Shown here piece after piece: positions 9,211 to 18,320 of a DNA stretch of 64,000 bases (its first letter is position 1; each line of letters begins with the position of its first letter). The notes below the pieces were generated by a model. That model was not told the origin of the DNA. It saw only the letters and a list, made by a program, of their open reading frames with translations, and did no database searches. This DNA comes from Acidobacteriota bacterium (GTDB lineage: Bacteria; Acidobacteriota; Terriglobia; Acidiferrales; UBA7541). The stretch is taken from assembly GCA_003224085.1 (NCBI GenBank), contig QHYK01000045.1, forward strand, positions 19,469 through 83,468, given 5' to 3'. The position numbers were made by a program, and so were the translations under genes.

Positions 9211-9483
9211 ATGGCAAACCTACTACACAACATCCGTTTGGATTACGTCTCTTGCGTTCTCACCATTCTAGGCACGGTTCTCCTCGGCCGGAGGCTCTGG
9301 CAAGGCTGGCTCGTCGCCGCCATCAATAGCGCCGTCGTCTGCGTCATCGGCGTCCGCACCGCCCAATTCGGCTTTATTCCCGCCAATCTCTTCTGCATCG
9401 CCCTGTACACTTTCAACCTTCGCACCTGGCGCTTCTCTTCACCCGTAGATGATCGCAAGGAACACGTCAAGACGAACTCCTAG
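9211..9483 (+). CDS. Small two- or three-helix membrane protein
   Basis: 90 residues from the ATG at 9211; a TTG at 9184 would add nine. Hydrophobic segments at about residues 11-26 (YVSCVLTILGTVLLGR), 30-46 (WLVAAINSAVVCVIGVR) and 49-66 (FGFIPANLFCIALYTFN). The pattern of a W-G-W turn, a conserved Asn and FNLRTWR resembles short PnuC-like membrane proteins, but it is too short for a transporter and I give no function. The last ~15 residues are hydrophilic. No operon partner. Confidence 0.65.
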   Translation: MANLLHNIRLDYVSCVLTILGTVLLGRRLWQGWLVAAINSAVVCVIGVRTAQFGFIPANLFCIALYTFNLRTWRFSSPVDDRKEHVKTNS

Positions 9484-10058
9484 CCGTTTCTTGCTCCCCG
9501 CCCCCTGAATCACCGATGCCCTCTCATTAAGATAGACCCTGGTTCTCCAGAGTTCGGAACAAACCAGGGCCGCTTCTCTGCAAACCTCCCTCGAGAAATT
9601 AGGGCAGGTCCATTCTCGATCCATTCGAATAGCCATCTAGTAATCTTACTTTGTACTAGACAGAGAGCCTCTTTTCTGCTATCTCGACTTGTGCTTCGGA
9701 GTCCACATCTCGGTCCGTTGTCGGTTGGCCAGACAGCACTTCGAACCCCAAGCGATAGAACTCTTTCTCTCTCACGGAATCGTCGTAAATCCTTTGGAAT
9801 GCTATTCTTAGCAGACCCCCACCAATCTAACTTACAGGGAATTATATCCTTGCGTAAAAGCCCCAGGGGGGCCCCTCCCTTCCCCCATCCCGAATCAGCC
9901 GCATCGTCAACGGCCCACAATCTTCCGTATCTTCTTCCAAGTTCCGTTTGGCATAAGCCCTTTGTTTGCCACGCTTACGAAAACTGCTGGGTGGGGGTGG
10001 TATTCTTCCCTTTCTGGAACTCGACACTCGCTACCCTGTTGTCTATGCTGAAAGCTGA
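9484..10058. other. Intergenic stretch, no gene recognised
   Basis: About 575 bases before the cysteine desulfurase. Nothing recognisable as a gene or RNA. It must contain the promoter for the desulfurase, but no good match to sigma-70 boxes was found by eye. Confidence 0.4.
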
Positions 10059-11249
10059 ATGCCAATGAACCGCGTCTACCTCGATTACAATGCCACCACC
10101 CCGGTCGAGCCGGAAGTCCTCGATGCGATGCTTCCCTATTTTTCCTCCGCGTTTGGCAATGCCTCTTCCATCCATACCTTCGGCCAAAGGGCCCGCGCCG
10201 CGGTCGAGACCGCTCGCGAGCAAGTCGCTGCACTTATTGGAACGCGGCCCCAGGAGATTTTCTTCACCAGCGGCGGCACCGAGTCCGACAATCACGCCAT
10301 CTTCGGCATCGTGGGTTCCTCGACGACGCCGTCGGGCCGCAGTCCGCACGTCATAACGTCGTTTGTGGAGCACGAAGCTGTTTTAAACGCCTGCCAAGCC
10401 CTGGAAAAGCAAGGCGTGGATGTCACTTATCTTCATGTGGATCAAGACGGTTTGATTGACCTTGAGGATTTGCGCGGCGCTCTTCGCACGGAAACGGTGC
10501 TCATTACCATCATGCACGCCAACAACGAGCTCGGTACCATCCAGCCGCTCGAGGAAATTGGCCGCATCGCCAAACAAGCCGACGTCTGCTTTCACACCGA
10601 CGCGGTGCAGTCCGCCGGAAAAATTCCTATTGATGTGAACCGGTTCCAGCTTGATCTGCTCTCCCTTTCTGGCCACAAACTCTACGCGCCCAAGGGCATC
10701 GGCGCGCTTTACGTTCGCGGCGGCACGCGCCTGAAGCAGCTTCTTTACGGCGGCCACCATCAGCGCGGCATGCGTCCCGGGACGGAAAACGTTGCGGGCA
10801 TCGTGGGCCTTGGCAAAGCGGCCGAGATGGCGAGCATCTCGCTCGAGAACGACGCCAGGCGCCTCAGCGCGCTTCGCGATCAACTCGAGCATGGCTTGGT
10901 GAATCGCATTCCTCATTCGCGCATCCATGGCGGGCGCGCTCCGCGCACTCCCAACACCGCCAATCTTGCCTTTCCCGGCGTCGAAGGCGAAGCGCTTCTC
11001 ATCGCTCTGGACCTGAAGGGTCTTGCCTGTTCCACCGGTGCCGCTTGCTCTTCCGGCGCTGTCGAACCTTCGCACGTCCTTACAGCTATCGGATTGCCTG
11101 CCGAAGAAGCACGCGCCAGCTTGCGCTTCAGCCTCGGCCGCCACACCACGCAAGCTGACATCGATTTCGCTTTACAGGTCGTCCCTACGGCCGTCGCCCA
11201 ACTCCGCCAACTCTCTCCCACCTACCAGAAAGCCGCCGCCCGTGACTAA
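10059..11249 (+). CDS. Cysteine desulfurase (NifS/IscS class)
   Basis: PLP enzyme that removes sulfur from cysteine to give a protein persulfide and alanine; supplies sulfur for Fe-S clusters and thiolated tRNA. 396 residues. Substrate and PLP landmarks: YLDYNATTPV at the start, FTSGGTESDNHAI near 70, HTDAVQSAGK, and the PLP lysine K207 in SLSGHKLYAPKG. The persulfide cysteine is C330 in STGAACSSGAVEPSHVL. A second ATG lies two codons in. mnmA follows 150 bases downstream on the same strand; MnmA needs sulfur from such an enzyme, so the two likely act together. Confidence 0.95.
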   Translation: MPMNRVYLDYNATTPVEPEVLDAMLPYFSSAFGNASSIHTFGQRARAAVETAREQVAALIGTRPQEIFFTSGGTESDNHAIFGIVGSSTTPSGRSPHVITSFVEHEAVLNACQALEKQGVDVTYLHVDQDGLIDLEDLRGALRTETVLITIMHANNELGTIQPLEEIGRIAKQADVCFHTDAVQSAGKIPIDVNRFQLDLLSLSGHKLYAPKGIGALYVRGGTRLKQLLYGGHHQRGMRPGTENVAGIVGLGKAAEMASISLENDARRLSALRDQLEHGLVNRIPHSRIHGGRAPRTPNTANLAFPGVEGEALLIALDLKGLACSTGAACSSGAVEPSHVLTAIGLPAEEARASLRFSLGRHTTQADIDFALQVVPTAVAQLRQLSPTYQKAAARD

Positions 11250-11258
11250 CCGATCCGG

Positions 11259-11290
11259 CTGTCATTTCGAGCGAAGCGAGAGATCCCTCT
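11259..11290 (+). repeat. Dispersed GAGCGAAGCGAG intergenic repeat, copy 1
   Basis: TGTCATTTCGAGCGAAGCG followed by AGAGATCCCT. Closely related copies are at 34201-34229 and, more diverged, at 54971-55078 and 58936-59003, all intergenic. The core GCGAAGCG is partly palindromic. Such motifs recur in intergenic DNA of many soil bacteria; function unknown. Confidence 0.6.
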
Positions 11291-11398
11291 TCGTTTCTCT
11301 TCTCTGCGCGGCCTCAGCGCAGTCTGCGTCTCTGCGTTTAGTCTTGTCTTTTTTCAGCTTCTCCCGCAGGTCGAAGCTGAATCCGCTACAATGAATTT

Positions 11399-12556
11399 GT
11401 GCCGATGAATTCTGCCACCCAATTCGACACGCTTCCCGAGCGCGCGGAAACGCAGCGCGGCCTCGTCGCCGTTGCCATGTCCGGCGGCGTCGATTCCTCG
11501 ACGGTCGCGGCGCTTCTGCAACAGCAAGGGCGCTCCGTCGTCGGCCTCACGATGCAGCTCTGGAACCAGCGCCGCCTGCCCGAATTGCAAGGCGATGCCC
11601 CTCGACAACATCGCTGCTGCTCGCTCGACGACGTCTACGACGCGAAAGCCGTTGCGCGTCATCTGAATTTTCCGCATTATGTCGTGAATTTCGAGGAACA
11701 GTTTGAGTCGCGCGTGGTGCGTCCGTTTGTGAACCAGTATCTCGCCGGCCGCACGCCGGTCGCATGCACGAATTGCAACACGGACGTGAAGTTCGAGCCG
11801 CTTCTGCGCATGGCGCGCCAAATCGGTGCCGAACGCCTGGCCACCGGCCACTACGCGCGCATCCGCAAGAATGAAGACACGGGTCGCTGGGAATTGTTGT
11901 GCGCATTTGATGAAGCCAAAGATCAATCGTATTTTTTGTGGGGCCTGTCGCAGGACCAGCTCTCGCGCAGCGAATTTCCTCTCGGGGAACTGACCAAGGA
12001 CGAAGTGCGCGCGCTGGCCCGCGGCGTAAATCTTCCCGTCGCGGAAAAGCCGGACAGCATGGAACTTTGCTTCGTCCCTAACGGCAACTATGTGCAATTC
12101 ATCGAGGCCTATTCGCGCGAGCGCGGAGTTTCTCTAAACGATGCAGAAGGCGAAATCGTGAACAAAGACGGCGAAGTCATCGGCTGCCACAACGGCGTGC
12201 ACAATTTCACCATCGGCCAGCGCAAGGGCCTCGGCTTTGCCGCGGGAAAGCCGCTTTACGTCCTTTCCATTGACCGGCAAGAGAACCGCGTGGTCGTCGG
12301 CGAAGACGACGCTCTTCGCCGGCGAACTTTTGAAGTGGAGCAAGTGAATTGGGTGTCGATTTCGCCGCCTTCGGAAAACATTCGGGCAACGGTGAAGATT
12401 CGCCACAAGCACGAGCCCGCTCCCGCTACCGTCGAACCCCTCGGCGAAACTCGCGCGCGCATCACTTTCGACATACCGCAGCGCGCCATTACTCCCGGCC
12501 AAGCCGCCGTGTTCTACGACGCTAATCGCGTCCTCGCCGGCGCTTGGATCCGCTGA
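11399..12556 (+). CDS. mnmA: tRNA-specific 2-thiouridylase MnmA
   Basis: Adds sulfur to uridine 34 of tRNA-Lys, -Glu and -Gln in an ATP-dependent reaction. 385 residues (E. coli about 368). PP-loop AMSGGVDSSTVAAL at about residues 23-36. One catalytic cysteine is in CTNCNTDVKF (C126 the likely nucleophile, C123 just before it); the second is in MELCFVPNGNY. GHYARI and the C-terminal beta-barrel (GQRKGLGFAAGKPLYVL, ITPGQAAVFYD) are present. Translation starts at GTG (11399) or at the ATG two codons later. Preceded by the cysteine desulfurase. Confidence 0.95.
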   Translation: MPMNSATQFDTLPERAETQRGLVAVAMSGGVDSSTVAALLQQQGRSVVGLTMQLWNQRRLPELQGDAPRQHRCCSLDDVYDAKAVARHLNFPHYVVNFEEQFESRVVRPFVNQYLAGRTPVACTNCNTDVKFEPLLRMARQIGAERLATGHYARIRKNEDTGRWELLCAFDEAKDQSYFLWGLSQDQLSRSEFPLGELTKDEVRALARGVNLPVAEKPDSMELCFVPNGNYVQFIEAYSRERGVSLNDAEGEIVNKDGEVIGCHNGVHNFTIGQRKGLGFAAGKPLYVLSIDRQENRVVVGEDDALRRRTFEVEQVNWVSISPPSENIRATVKIRHKHEPAPATVEPLGETRARITFDIPQRAITPGQAAVFYDANRVLAGAWIR

Positions 12557-12808
12557 AGTTGGTTTCCCGTTAGTTCTAAGTTTTCAGAGGAAAAGAGCAA
12601 CAGGCGGAACAAGGGCTTCGGTTTTCAGCTATTCATCGCAAGTTTACCTTCGTGATGGAAACGAAAGGGAAAGAAGAAGGAAGAGAACTGCGGCCCACAC
12701 GAACAGGAAAAGCCAATGAAGAAACCGCACGCAAACAAACCACCATTCTGGTTAATTTACTTGCGACGGTAATAAGAACTAACAACGGAGGACTTTTGAG
12801 GACTAGCG

Positions 12809-13339
12809 CTAGATGAAGAGTTCTTCCTCCTGCGGCTCGCGCGGTTCGTCGCTGCGAGGGTGGCCGGGCCGGCCATCGGCCCGCCGCCGCGAGCGTAGAA
12901 GATCTAGCCCCACTTTAATTCCCTGCAACAGCGCCGAAGCTTTTTGCACCGGCGACCAAAAACTGTTCTTGAAACGCAAGCCGGCTTCTTCCATGGATTC
13001 GAGCGCGCCATTCAAAATGTGATCCATGTGCATCAATTGGCCGCGGAAGCGGTCGGCAGCTTCTGTGAACACACGGTCCACTTTTTGCGCCTGGCCCCGC
13101 GCCAGGTACACCATGTGCGAGGCGTCGTTGACCATGCTGGAAATTTTCGGCTGCGTGTCGTCGAGCAGAATCTGAATGCGCGTAAGAATCGGGCCCATCC
13201 GCGACTGCATGTCGCTTACCAGGCGGTTCACGTTTTCCGAGGTGCGGCGCATCTGAAAAAGAAGCACCGTCAGAATCACCACCTGGACTACCAAAGCCAG
13301 CGCCGCAACGATGCTGAAAATTTCGAGCCACACCTGCAT
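12809..13339 (-). CDS. DUF948-like membrane-anchored protein
   Basis: 176 residues: a short N-terminus, one membrane segment at about 6-29 (FSIVAALALVVQVVILTVLLFQ), then a long helical region with repeated heptads (NVNRLVSDMQSRM, KISSMVNDASHMVYL, QAQKVDRVFTEAADRF) and an acidic-basic tail ending EEELFI. This resembles DUF948 / chemotaxis-sensor-like helical proteins often found beside YtxH proteins, as here (YtxH gene 51 bases upstream on the same strand). Function unknown; perhaps envelope stress. Confidence 0.75.
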   Translation of the reverse strand: MQVWLEIFSIVAALALVVQVVILTVLLFQMRRTSENVNRLVSDMQSRMGPILTRIQILLDDTQPKISSMVNDASHMVYLARGQAQKVDRVFTEAADRFRGQLMHMDHILNGALESMEEAGLRFKNSFWSPVQKASALLQGIKVGLDLLRSRRRADGRPGHPRSDEPREPQEEELFI

Positions 13340-13390
13340 GGGTGCCCCGCCTGCCCCGTCAAGGGCGAAACCGCAATCCCTGCTCAGCCT

Positions 13391-13684
13391 TTACGACGTC
13401 TGCTTCGAATGGCGCAGATACGCCTCGCGTCCTGCCTCGACCGCGGCCGAAACCGAATCCTTTTGGCGCGTCGCGACTTCTTTCCCACGCTCGATCAATT
13501 CATCGGCGCGTTCGCGGAGTTCGCGCGCTTTGCGCTGCGCGTATTCCTTGCCTTCGTCGGCTTTTTTCGTAAGAAAATCGCGCGTCTCTTCGCCGGACTT
13601 CGGCGCAAATAGCACGCCCATCAGGGCGCCAACACCAAGACCCACAATGAAGTACGTCACCTTGGAACTTACGTTGTCCGGCAT
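13391..13684 (-). CDS. YtxH domain protein
   Basis: About 97 residues from the ATG at 13684, which has GGAGG seven bases upstream. A Gly-rich hydrophobic segment at about 9-27 (YFIVGLGVGALMGVLFAPKSG) is the YtxH signature, followed by a charged amphipathic helix (AQRKARELRERADELIERG). YtxH proteins are small membrane-associated proteins linked to general stress in Firmicutes; exact role unknown. Probably co-transcribed with the downstream DUF948-like gene. Confidence 0.85.
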   Translation of the reverse strand: MPDNVSSKVTYFIVGLGVGALMGVLFAPKSGEETRDFLTKKADEGKEYAQRKARELRERADELIERGKEVATRQKDSVSAAVEAGREAYLRHSKQTS

Positions 13685-13774
13685 GACAACCTCCAAACAC
13701 TCCCATCACACCGTAGCATAGCCAAGGTGCGGCTGCAATGGTGGCTAACCGGCATGGGGGATTCGAAGAGGTTA

Positions 13775-15622
13775 TTAGCCGTTCGAATGATCCGGGGGGT
13801 GCTCCAGGCGCGCGAGAATTTTTTCGGCATTTTTCCGCGAAACAACCGCGCTCAGTTTTTCCACGCCAGCTCGCTGAATGTTGGCGACGCTTCCGAATTC
13901 CTTCAACAATTTCTGAGCCGTTCGTGGTCCGACGCCGGGGATTTCGTTGAGCGCACTTTGCGTTTGCCGCTTTCCGCGGCGCTGGCGGTGAAAGGTCACT
14001 GCGAAGCGATGCGTCTCGTCGCGAATTTGCTGGATCAGATGGAGGACTGGCGAATGGCGCTCCAGGATAATTGGCTCGCTTTCCTGACCGAGAACATAAA
14101 GGATTTCTTCTTTCTTGGCGATGCTGCCCACGGGTTGATTGATGATTTGGAGCGATTCGAGCGCCTGCGCCGCGGCGTGCAGTTGTCCGATGCCGCCATC
14201 GATGAGAATCAGGCTGGGCAATTCTTTTTTCTCTTCCTGCAGCCGGCGGTAGCGGCGCCTGACGGCTTCGCGCATGCTGGAGAAATCGTCGTTGAGGCGC
14301 GGCAGCGCTCCGTTGCCGGCTTTGCCTTCGTCACCGCGAATAATAAATTTGCGATAGTCGGATTTTTTCATGCGCCCGTTTTCCCACACGACCATGGACG
14401 CGACCGTGTCGGTTCCCTGGATGTGCGAAATGTCGAAGCTTTCGATGCGCTTGGGCTCTTCGAGCAAGTTCAATGCGTTCTGGAGCGCTTCGCCGATAGC
14501 CTTGGAAGTTGGCTTCAACACCCGGAAGCGCTGCTCGAAGGAATGCTTTGCATTGTTTTCGACCAAATCGAGGAAGGCGCGCTTGGAACCGCGCTGGGGC
14601 GTGAGGATTTCGACTTTGTGCCCCGCGCGCTCGGTAAGTGTTTCTTCGAGCAAAGCGCGCTCTTCAAAATCCTCCGAAACGTGAATGGCTTTCGGGAGGT
14701 ATTCGGCTTCCAGATAAAGCTGCTTCAGCAGCGACGGAACAAATTCCTTTGGATCGAATTCTTCGAGGTCTTCCCAGTAGAATTCGCGGCGGTCCACTAC
14801 GCGACCTCCGCGCAAGTGAAAGAGATTCGCGGCGACCAGGGGCGGCTCGGCGTAGTAGGCGAAAACGTCGGTGTCGTCTCCCTGCGCGGCGGCAATGCGC
14901 TGGCGCTCTTCGATATCTTCGAGGGTGCGAAGTAAGTCGCGATAGGCAGCGGCTTGTTCGAACAACTCTTTGTCGGCCGCCGCAGTCATGCGTTCTTCAA
15001 GGCTCTTTATCAAATCGTGCCGGCGGCCTTCGAGGAACATGCGTGCGTCGCGCGCCGCTTCGGCGTAGCGCTCGTCCGTGGTGAGACCGGCGACACAGGG
15101 ACCGAGGCAACGCTTGATGTAGTACTGCAAGCAGGGCCGCGGATGATTGCGCGTGAGGTCCACGGTGCAAGACGGAACCATGAAGCGCTTGTGAATGAAG
15201 TGCAGAATACGGCGCGCCAGGCCTGCCGGAAAATATGGCCCGAAGTAGAGCGAGCCGTCCTTCTTGATGCGCCGGGTAAAATAGACGCGCGGATATTTCT
15301 CGGCGGCGGTGAACTTGATGTAGGGATAGGTCTTGTCGTCGCGGAGGAGGACGTTAAACTTCGGCCGGTATTTCTTGATGAGGTTGTGTTCGAGCGCAAG
15401 AGCTTCTCTCTCGTTTCCGACCACAATGGTTTCGAGGTCGGCAATTTCGCGCGCCAAGGAGCCGGTCTTGGCGTCGATCCAGCGCGACTCGGTGAAGTAG
15501 GAGCGCACGCGGCTGCGCAGGTTCCGCGCTTTGCCCACATACAAGACCGTCCCACCGGCGTCCTTGAAGAGATAGACACCGGGGCTTTCCGGAAGCTGGG
15601 CGGCTTTTTCGCGAGGCTCCAT
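13775..15622 (-). CDS. uvrC: Excinuclease ABC subunit C
   Basis: Makes both incisions in nucleotide excision repair with UvrA and UvrB. 615 residues, usual length. N-terminal GIY-YIG nuclease (GVYLFKDAGGTVLYVGKA, residues about 14-32), a cysteine cluster region (CLQYYIKRCLGPC), a UVR motif (DLIKSLEERMTAAADKELFEQAA), the RNase H-like 5' incision domain (IESFDISHIQGTDTVASMVV, DDFSSMREAVRRRYRR, LILIDGGIGQL) and a C-terminal helix-hairpin-helix pair (LNEIPGVGPRTAQKLLKEFG). uvrA lies about 8 kb away; uvrB is not in the window. Confidence 0.97.
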   Translation of the reverse strand: MEPREKAAQLPESPGVYLFKDAGGTVLYVGKARNLRSRVRSYFTESRWIDAKTGSLAREIADLETIVVGNEREALALEHNLIKKYRPKFNVLLRDDKTYPYIKFTAAEKYPRVYFTRRIKKDGSLYFGPYFPAGLARRILHFIHKRFMVPSCTVDLTRNHPRPCLQYYIKRCLGPCVAGLTTDERYAEAARDARMFLEGRRHDLIKSLEERMTAAADKELFEQAAAYRDLLRTLEDIEERQRIAAAQGDDTDVFAYYAEPPLVAANLFHLRGGRVVDRREFYWEDLEEFDPKEFVPSLLKQLYLEAEYLPKAIHVSEDFEERALLEETLTERAGHKVEILTPQRGSKRAFLDLVENNAKHSFEQRFRVLKPTSKAIGEALQNALNLLEEPKRIESFDISHIQGTDTVASMVVWENGRMKKSDYRKFIIRGDEGKAGNGALPRLNDDFSSMREAVRRRYRRLQEEKKELPSLILIDGGIGQLHAAAQALESLQIINQPVGSIAKKEEILYVLGQESEPIILERHSPVLHLIQQIRDETHRFAVTFHRQRRGKRQTQSALNEIPGVGPRTAQKLLKEFGSVANIQRAGVEKLSAVVSRKNAEKILARLEHPPDHSNG

Positions 15623-15631
15623 GGAAGGAAG

Positions 15632-15715
15632 CAGAGATCAGTGATCAGAGATCAGTTCTCCGTCTCCAGTTATCATACTATCCGTGACTGGTGATTCGTG
15701 AAGTGACTCGTGGAA
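15632..15715. repeat. Degenerate GTGA/GATCAG short repeats
   Basis: Run of imperfect short direct repeats (GATCAGTGATCAGAGATCAG, then GTGACTGGTGATTCGTGA and GTGACTCGTGG). A related run occurs at 18262-18320, so the permease gene is flanked on both sides. Similar GATCAG units recur at 37451-37475. Confidence 0.5.
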
Positions 15716-15782
15716 GAAGAGAATCCAATGATGGCGTTGAACGGCAATCGTCGCTGGCCCGACCAGCCGCGGGCAAAGCCCT

Positions 15783-18200
15783 CTATTCATCGTGCAATGT
15801 GGTGACGGTGTCCACGCTTCTAGCTCGCGCAACAGGAGACCATGTGGCGATGGCAACCAGCACGAGCAACCCAGCCGCCGTGGAAGCCATGGTCCAGAGA
15901 TCCAGCGGCGCAACGTGGAAAAGAAAGCTTTGCGTCATACGCGCAGCAAGCGCGCACAGAAGAGCACCGGGAATCAGGCCTGCAAGAACAAGAGACATGC
16001 TATAGCGGGTCACAAGCCGAGCGACGTCCGGCGGCGTTGCGCCAAGCGCCATGCGAATGGCGATTTCGCGCCGACGCAGTTGGACGAGATAGGCAAGCGT
16101 ACCGTACAGCCCGAGAGCGGCCAAAATCATTCCGGTCAAAGCGAAGTTGTTCAGCAACCAGGCCACAAAGCGGCGGAGCTTGACGGAATCTAGAATCCGT
16201 GAAGGCATTGCTTCGACATCAAACAGAGCGACGGATGGATCCTGTTGATGCAGAATCTCGCGAACTGCCGCGGTCACGTCGGTTTGTCCGGACTGGCGAA
16301 CGACGACGAACATCGCCGAATTGGGCATCTGGAGTTGCGGCCAGTAGATTTGCGGGCGACGCGGTGCGCCGAGTTCGCGCGTGGCGACGTTTCCGACAAC
16401 TCCAACCACTGCCGAAGGCTGACTGTGGCAGCAGTTATTCGCCACAAGCCTGCCAATAGGGTCTTCGCCGGGGAAATAAATGTGAGCGAATTCCTCATCA
16501 ATAACGACCACAGGCGGCGAGCCTGCGACATCCTGCGAAGTTACCGTCCGGCCTTTCAGCAAAGGTATCTTCAGGGTCTCGAAATAATTCGGAAGAACCT
16601 GGTCAACACGCGCCGCGGGCCGGACGGGCAATTCCGGCCGCCCCGGAAAATACAAATCCGCGGTGAAGCCGCCGCTGCTGAACGGCAGAGAGATGTCAGC
16701 GGAAGCTGATTCGATGCCCGGGAGGGAAGCGACGCGGTCAACCAAGTTTCGGAAAAAAGACGCATGCGAAGCGCTGGTGGAGTAACTCTTCTGCGGGAGC
16801 TGGACGTTCGCCGTCCACACCCGGTCCGGGGAAAAACCAGGAGAGACTTGGAGCAATTTCGCGAAGCTTCGGCCAAGCGCGGTGGCGGTAAACAGTAGCC
16901 CGACAGCGATGGCGATTTGCCCAGCGACGAGAACTCCGCGCCAACGCGTTTGCCCGGTCGCGGCCCGACTGGCGCCCGCTCTAAGAGCCTGTTCGAGGGA
17001 AGCGCGTGAGGACAAGACCGCGGGAAGAAGACCGGCGAGAAATGTGGAAATGATGCACAGTCCGAGGGCAAACGACAGCGCCCACGGCTCGATTTGCGCA
17101 TGATGGATCGGACCGTAAGCATTGATGAGATGCACGAGCGCAATGGCCAGACCGACACCCGCGGCACAACCCATCACGACAAACAGCGCTGTCTCCGTCA
17201 AAATTTGCCGCGCGAGCCGCCCCGGACTTGCTCCCAGAGCGGAGCGCACCGCCAGCTCGCGACTGCGCACGGCAGCGCGCACCAACAGCAGGCCGGAGAC
17301 GTTCGTGCACGCAATCAACAGGACGCAGAGGACTGCGCCAAACGCGAGTAAGACCCATTTCCGGACGTCCTTCGTCCGCTCCGCCAGCATCGGCTCCATG
17401 GAAAAATGCCAGCCGGTGGCTTCCGGATATTCATCGGGATACTGGGCCGCAAGGTGGTGGCTCACCGTTGCCAGCATGGCGTTGGCACTTTCGAAAGTGA
17501 CGCCGGGCGCGAGGCGGCCGAGCATGTTGAGATACTTGCCGCCTCGTCCGGCCGTGTAGGCTTCCGGGCGGAGTGCCAGCGGTATCCACATTTGCGTGGC
17601 GGGATAGGGGAAATTGAAATCCGCCGGCATTACACCAATGATTTGGTACGGCACGGCGTCGAGCTGGATCGTTCTGCCTACGATTTTCGAGTCAGCTCCG
17701 AACCTGCTTCTCCAGAAGGGATCGCTCAACAGAACTGCTTTCGGTGCGCCAAAGCGATCCTCCTCGGAAAGGAATGCACGTCCGAGATGCGCAGGAGTTC
17801 CAAGCATGGAGAACAGGCTCGCGGATGCATTGACGACGTCCACGTGCTGCGCGTAGTCTAAACCGCTGACGCTGCTCATGGTGAAATCGTTAAAGTAATA
17901 AGCGGCCGTCTCGCTGAAAATCTCGCGATGGGCGGTCAAATCCGCATAATCCGGTGCGGAAGCAAGCGTGTGGCCGAGTTGCGAGGAGGGGAATTCGTTG
18001 TGGACATAGACGAGACGATTTGCTTCGCGATACGAAAGCGGCTTGAGCAACACCGCGTACAGCACAGCGAACACGGCTGTGGCCGCTCCGGTTCCAATGG
18101 CCAGAACAACGACACAAAGAACCGTTAGCGAAGGATTTCTTTGGATCTGGCGCAAGCCGTAGGCAAGGTCCGACATGAAGCCGCTTGGATTGGTGCTCAT
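15783..18200 (-). CDS. MacB/FtsX-like ABC permease, acidobacterial duplicated orphan permease type
   Basis: Large membrane protein of 805 residues with two FtsX-like permease units and no ATPase domain. First unit: GLRQIQRNPSLTVLCVVVLA membrane entry at about residues 16-40, a large MacB-type periplasmic domain (about 45-280), then three helices (VLLAFGAVLCVLLIACTNVSG; SALGASPGRLARQILTET). Second unit: from about 420 (AGQIAIAVGLLFTATALGR), a second periplasmic domain and helices near the end (RRREIAIRMALGATPPDVARL). This duplicated layout without a partner ATPase gene is the ADOP group, expanded in Acidobacteriota. Substrate unknown; no transport ATPase is nearby. Confidence 0.88.
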   Translation of the reverse strand: MSTNPSGFMSDLAYGLRQIQRNPSLTVLCVVVLAIGTGAATAVFAVLYAVLLKPLSYREANRLVYVHNEFPSSQLGHTLASAPDYADLTAHREIFSETAAYYFNDFTMSSVSGLDYAQHVDVVNASASLFSMLGTPAHLGRAFLSEEDRFGAPKAVLLSDPFWRSRFGADSKIVGRTIQLDAVPYQIIGVMPADFNFPYPATQMWIPLALRPEAYTAGRGGKYLNMLGRLAPGVTFESANAMLATVSHHLAAQYPDEYPEATGWHFSMEPMLAERTKDVRKWVLLAFGAVLCVLLIACTNVSGLLLVRAAVRSRELAVRSALGASPGRLARQILTETALFVVMGCAAGVGLAIALVHLINAYGPIHHAQIEPWALSFALGLCIISTFLAGLLPAVLSSRASLEQALRAGASRAATGQTRWRGVLVAGQIAIAVGLLFTATALGRSFAKLLQVSPGFSPDRVWTANVQLPQKSYSTSASHASFFRNLVDRVASLPGIESASADISLPFSSGGFTADLYFPGRPELPVRPAARVDQVLPNYFETLKIPLLKGRTVTSQDVAGSPPVVVIDEEFAHIYFPGEDPIGRLVANNCCHSQPSAVVGVVGNVATRELGAPRRPQIYWPQLQMPNSAMFVVVRQSGQTDVTAAVREILHQQDPSVALFDVEAMPSRILDSVKLRRFVAWLLNNFALTGMILAALGLYGTLAYLVQLRRREIAIRMALGATPPDVARLVTRYSMSLVLAGLIPGALLCALAARMTQSFLFHVAPLDLWTMASTAAGLLVLVAIATWSPVARARSVDTVTTLHDE

Positions 18201-18261
18201 GGCTTCTGCCCCTGTTTATATTTCCCCGTACTCCCCGTGGACAAATTCCATCATACTAGAT

Positions 18262-18320
18262 TCCTGACTGGTGACTGGTGAACTGGTAGCGGGTGATTCG
18301 TGACCCGTGATCCGTGATGA
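18262..18320. repeat. Degenerate GTGA short repeats upstream of permease gene
   Basis: Imperfect tandem units of the GTGACTGGTGA / GTGATTCGTGACC type. Same unit family as 15632-15715 on the other side of the permease gene. Confidence 0.5.

Noticed and set aside
13727..14935. Long plus-strand open frame of about 400 codons
   Set aside because: It is exactly antisense to uvrC, which has all family motifs; the plus-strand protein shows no coherent fold. GC-rich third positions create such shadows.
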